Source of the DNA: Dasyornis broadbenti
Lineage: Eukaryota > Chordata > Aves > Passeriformes > Dasyornithidae
Direction of reading: 5' to 3'
Assembly: GCA_013397935.1 (NCBI GenBank)
Contig: VZRN01004657.1
Location: 1,264,743 to 1,328,742 of the forward strand
DNA: 64,000 nucleotides
The first letter of the stretch is position 1; the number at the start of each line of letters is the position of its first letter. This document shows positions 36,601-42,600 of the stretch, piece by piece. Position numbers and translations under genes: made by a program. Below the pieces are notes generated by a model. That model saw nothing but the letters and a program-made list of their open reading frames with translations. It searched no databases and was not told where the DNA came from.

Positions 36601-39600
36601 TGGGAAGAGACTTTCTTACATCTGGATGTTCCTTATGACTGTTGAAGGATAATGAGCAATAGCATAGTGCTTGTTTGCTGGAAACCTTATCCCTGGTCTC
36701 TCTTATTTGAGTAAACTGAGGCAGCCAGCAGTCTCTGCAATAGCAGCAGCAGTTTGAGAGAGTATAAAATGCATCAAGTCTGTATGGGCCCAGACACTGA
36801 ACCTGGGGCTGCATTCTTTAACTTGTGAGGTGTAGCTCATGAGAAGTAAGATGCTATGAAATAAGCCATGTGACACCTTTCTCCTGTCATTTTTTCATCT
36901 TCAGCTTAATGAGTCTTTATGGGAAGAGGCAGAGATGTTCTGAACTGATGCAAGTGAGGTGTTGGTTAGGTTGACACGAGTCAGTGGTCTGGAAAGGTCT
37001 TCAACTGTCAGTGCTTTTGTCCACACAACTTTTTGCATTTAATGCAGCATTTCTGGGAGTCTTGGTGGATAGCAAGTTGATAATGAGCTAGCAGTGTGCC
37101 CTTGTGGCCAGGAGGACGAGTGGGGTCCTGGAGTACATTGGGAAGAATGTGGCAAGCATGTCGAGGAAGGTGATCCTGCCTCTCTATTTGCCCATATCTG
37201 GAGTATTGTGTTCAGTTCTGGGCTCCTCAGTACAAGAAAGACAAGGAGCTACTGCAGAGGGTCCAACGGAGGCAACACAGATGATTTGGGATTTCTCTTA
37301 TGAGGAGGTACTGCAGGGGCTGGGCCTTTTTAATCCAGAGAAGAGAAGATTGAGGGGAGATCTCATCAGCACATATAAATGACTCCAAGGCAAGTGCCCA
37401 GAGGGTGGTGCCAGGCTCTTTTCAGTGGTGCTCAGTTAAAGGAAGAGGAGCAGTGGCTGGAAACCAAAACACAAGAAATTCCACCTCAACATGAGGCATA
37501 ACTTCTTTACATTGAGGGTGGCAGAGCACTGGAACAGACTGCCCAGGGAGGTCTTGGAGTCTCCCTTTCTGGACACATTTACACCCCACCTGGATGTGTT
37601 CCTGTGTCACCTGCTCCAGGTGAACCTGCCTTGACAGGGACATTGGACTAGATGATCTCCAGAGGTCCCTTCCAACCCTAACAATTGTGGGATTCTGTGA
37701 TTCTAAATGATAAAATAGCTTTGCAAAAGTCTAATCACATGTTAAGATGCTTTTCTACTTTGTAATAATGATATTCTGATTTCCCAGAATCATAGAATTA
37801 TTTGGGTTGGAATGGATCTTAAGATCATCTAGTTCCTACCTCCTACAACATAGGCAGGGACACTTTATACTAGAGAGGATTGGTGAAAGCCCCATCCAAC
37901 TTGGTCTTTAAAAATTCCAGGAATGGGACATTCACAGCTTCTCTGAGCAATCTGTTCCAGTGTCTCATACCTCTACTCTAAAGAATTTTTTCCCTGTATT
38001 TAATAGAAACCTAGCCTCTCAGTTTAAAGCCATTCCCCCTTATCCTGCCACTACATGCCCCTGTAAAAAGTTGCTCTCCAGCCTTCTTGTAGGCCCTTTT
38101 TAGGTACTGAAAGACTGTAATAAGAGCTCTTCTCTTCTCCAGGCTGAACAATCCCAGCTGTCGCAGCCTCTCTTCATAAGGAGAGGTGCTCCAGCCCTCA
38201 GATCATTTTCATGGCTTTCCTATGAAATTTCTCCAGGGTTGTCTACAATTTTTTACCTGTCAGTTTAAATATAATTTTTCAGATTAAATACCTGGTCGGT
38301 TTTTAGGAAATTGAAGTAGAGAGGAGGAAAGTGATTGGTTAGATGTCAGTTAGTAAGTCAGTTCTGGAGCCAGAAGTTAATGATCTGTTCTTCTGGCATT
38401 TTTGTTTTTCAGTGGTACTATCCTCTAGACTGTACTGCCTCCCACCTAAGAGCTGCTTTAGCTGCTAATAAATCATACCAGAGCAATCTGCTGGCTGTGG
38501 GAATGTTTCGTTAATCCAGCCTCCCTTTACATCTACTCAGGTTTATGGTATAGCTAACACCATGTGTGGCTCCACATGTGTGTTTTGTTAATTCAGAATC
38601 TCTTTCTGTTTTGCAAGTATGAAATAAACTCCTTTGCTACAACTTCCAAAGAGCTTTGGACAGTAGGTCTGCTTTATTGAGGGAGAAATAATTTTTTTTA
38701 TATAGATGAACACCACCTGCTTGGTGTTTCCTGAGTAAATGTGTAAAGTTTTGGGTATCCGACACATTCTGTGGCAGTCCTCCTAAAACTTGCCGCATCT
38801 TCTCTTTTGTCTCGCATGATAATAGAACAGCAAGGGTGCTTTGTAAAAGAATTCCAGTTTTGTGTAGCAACCAAAAGAGTTAAAAATGAAGTATTAAGTG
38901 CTCTGCAGAGCTAATTTTTAATGCCTAACTACAAAGAACATAATGTGGATGTTATAGAGACTGTTATTCAACAGCCAAAGGGCCATCTGAGCTTTTTCAG
39001 TCAAAAGGTACTTTCCAAAACTTATTTTTGCATTTGTTCTGTAAAGAGGAAAGCAAAACCAACTTCTCCCCAGAGCTTTCTCTGCTTCCCAAATAGGCTA
39101 TAATCATCCATATGAATCTGCTACCAATTAATTTCAATTTACTTTGGTCCTATTTCATGATGTCAGTTTTTCTTTAGTTTCCCTTTAAATTGGCTTATTT
39201 TGATGAAGTAATGTCCTGTTTAAAATGTGGTGCCATAAAGTAGAAGAAAGGCAGAAAGAGTTTGTAGTGTATTTAGGAAAGATTACTAGGGAGGATAGAT
39301 ATAAAGACAATGTGATAATTAAGACAAAAATTGTTTTAAGGAAGAGTCTTGTTAAAACTACCTGTTTCATCAGGTGATTTTTACTGTATTTACAGTTATA
39401 AATTAGCACAGTTACTTTAGAGATAGACATTATCAGGAATTACTTTTCTTTAAGGAAAAAATGCAGCATGGCGCATCAATATCCTCCTTGCCTTTTAAGT
39501 TACAGAGTCTGAATGCGCAGAGACAAGCTCTGACTTTGGTGGCCCCTGAGATGACATTACCAGTTGCTGTCTGTATAGGTTGCTTGACCTGAATGAGGTA

Positions 39601-42600
39601 ACTGAAAATAAGGCAGGAAAAGGCCCATGGCATTCCCAGCTGTTCTGTGATGGTACTTAAGTTCTTACGTACCCTCTGTTGCAAATTAGGTGGTGAAAGC
39701 TTTGAAGTGTATAAAAGTGTGGATACAAGAACGAGGCAGAATCTATCTTCACTTGAAAATTATGCACCCTACTGCTTTTCCAGTGCATTGGTCAATCTGC
39801 TGTGTCACAGTGGTTTTTAGAAGAACAATTAAGTATGAAAAGATTAATATAGAAAAATACCAAATTTATTCTCCTTTGCAGAATTGATCTTTTAAAATGC
39901 TCTTACACCAGAAAGTAGGTCTTTGATTCTCCAAATATTCATCAGGTAGTGATATTCCATGTTCACAGTGTGCATCACCTGTGTATTCTTACGGATTCAG
40001 GTCTTCAGTATCTGAGATCTTGCCCTGAGTGACACGTAATTGAAACAATGCTGTTAGGCGTTTTCACTGTAAGAACGTGCCTTGTTCAGTAAAAGTAGGC
40101 AATGGCATAAACAGTACTTAGATTTAATAAAGAGTGTTTTACTTCCCGTAGTTCGAGAACTCTCCCCAAAGCTTGGACAAGATTTTTTTTAAGTGTTGCT
40201 ATTCACTTCCAATGCACACAAGAAATACAGTTATTTTTCTGACTTTACGAATCAAAAATAAATCCTCAAGAAAGTCAGAGGAAGAAGACTGTGAAAGATC
40301 CTTGCATGAATGAAGTTGATATTACAGGGTTACCCCAAAAGCCTAGAGCGATTGGCAGTCCCAAATTGCTGAAATGTGTTGGGATAGAGATTGGGCAGTT
40401 GCTACTGCTGTCCTCAAACTCCTAGTGAATTTCAGCTTTGGAAAAGTGAGCTCTTGCAAATGAATGGTGAGAGATAAGATTGTTCTTAATTTTGTCTTCA
40501 TCACTGTAATTTCAATACTACCAACTCTCTTGGTAGTTTGTATTCAATTTATTGACTGTCTTGATAATTTTATTTTTTGACATCAGCGACAGACATCAAG
40601 GAAGTTCATGAGAATTGCACGTGATGTTACTGTTAATTATTTAGTAATAGGATTGTATATGCAGAAGTAAACAGGGAAACATGAAAAGAGCATATTTAAA
40701 TAAAAAATTTTGTCCTTCTTTTTTAAAACCAAAATTTCCTGTAAAATTGAAAACCTGTGGTTTTACCTTGTGTATTTTAAAAAATCACACTAATTTTAAG
40801 TCATCAGCTGCTGTCTTGGTTTTTCTTTTTGTAAGTTTAAGGTATTTGAGTCTGTGAAGTGGCGAAGCTTGTTATAATAGATGTGGGAAGAAATTGCATA
40901 AATTTAACTGTTGCTGTCAGCTTATTCTTTCAATCTCTAATAATTACGTTACATTTGTTCCATTCACTAGTACAGATGTGTTCCATAGGATTACATGGAT
41001 TTAAACTGAATTTAAAATCTCTGATTATCTAGTGCAAGCCCCAAACATAAAATTTAGACAGTTATTTTTACATCTTAGTTTTCCTGTTAAAGAAGAAAGG
41101 TAAACAAGTCTTGAGACAAAAATTTAAAAGGAAGGAAGATTAACTATGTTCTGCAGGAGATTACAGGCACAGTTATTTGGTTGCTGAATGGACAGTTGGT
41201 CCTAACTCTAATTTTTGTTACTTCAACTTTCAACCATGGATCTCTTTGTACCCTTGGCTGCTAAAATCCGTTAGAAAGCTCCTCCCTATGAAAATTCTTG
41301 TAGGCTGTGTTCAAGTCACAATTTTTCTTTGTCTCAGAGTAACTTACAGAGGTTACTCTACCTAATTATTCTCCCAGCTCTTTTCAGACCTTTTCTGCTT
41401 TAGAAAAGCATTTTTCCAAGCATAAGCACCAAAACTGGACACAATGTTGTGCGAACAGAGGTAGTGGTGTCATTCTAATATTTTTCTCCATCTTTGTCCA
41501 AGGATGCTCTTCCCTCCTACTGCCTGTTTTCAAAGGCTCATTTTCTGTTGTTTTGTCTAATCAAGTCGGGGGCTTGATTAGACAGTTTTGGCTACATTAG
41601 AAGAAAATTTACTCAGATGAATCATCCACAAAATTTGATTTGTCTTGGTTCCTATGTGTATCTATCAGAACTCGTTAAATTTTTAACCGTTACCAGGAAT
41701 GCTCTCATATTTTCTTCCACATCACTGTTTAATGCTAATACTGAGTCTAAAGTATGTTTGACTCCACTCAAAAGCACCTTGCTTGGCTTCCTAACTACTC
41801 TATATCTGTTTTGATATGTTAACTATATATTCAATTAAGCTATTAATTATAGCTTTTAATAATTATAATGAATTATAGCTATAATTAAGCTATTAATTAT
41901 AAGTTAACTTATCACACTTCCTAACTGTTGTTTTTTAGTTTGACTGAAATGTGAGCTTTATAAGGACTATTTATATCATCCTATTTAATCTCAGTTCGAC
42001 TTTACAGAGCCTAAGTGATCTGTTAACTCTTTTAAATATTTAAATATAGTATTTTCTGGTCTTCCTAAAATACACTGACCAGTGCATACTGGTGCCTTTG
42101 AGATTTACCCTCAAAATAATAAGCAGTTTCTGAAATACCATTTACTCTAGTAACATTCTCCATTTATTTAAATTCTGAACTAAACAGTAAATAGGTCACT
42201 TTTCTTGTGGTTCATTAACCTCAAAATTGTTTTAAGTTTAATTATTGTCATTAAAAGTGCATTTATGAATTACTACATATATGCTTAGTTTATATGTGAG
42301 AATAATTTCAGAATGTTCTGTTATGTGAAGAGACAAGGTCATCTTCAGTGTTGTAAATATTCACTTTGCACAATGCAAATGAAGGCATTTTCAATTTGAT
42401 GATAATGTCACTTGCCACAAGTGCTATTAACTGCAGCTATTCCTTATGAAAATCTTATGATTTGATAAAACTTACTACTTGGGCAATAAGCCTCAAAAAT
42501 GTTGTAAGCTCTGGAATCAATTACAGCAGAAGTTAAGATTGCAGTTTCAAGCCTATGCTACATCTTTCAAAATTACAAACATTAAGGAAATTATGAAATT

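Noticed and set aside
37094..37643. ORFs resembling a reverse-transcriptase end
   Set aside because: Parts of a 5'-truncated CR1 copy, not host genes.
41330..41530. Antisense CR1 internal fragment (AGCACCAAAACTGGACACAAT and neighbours)
   Set aside because: Only one short word resembles CR1; too weak to annotate.
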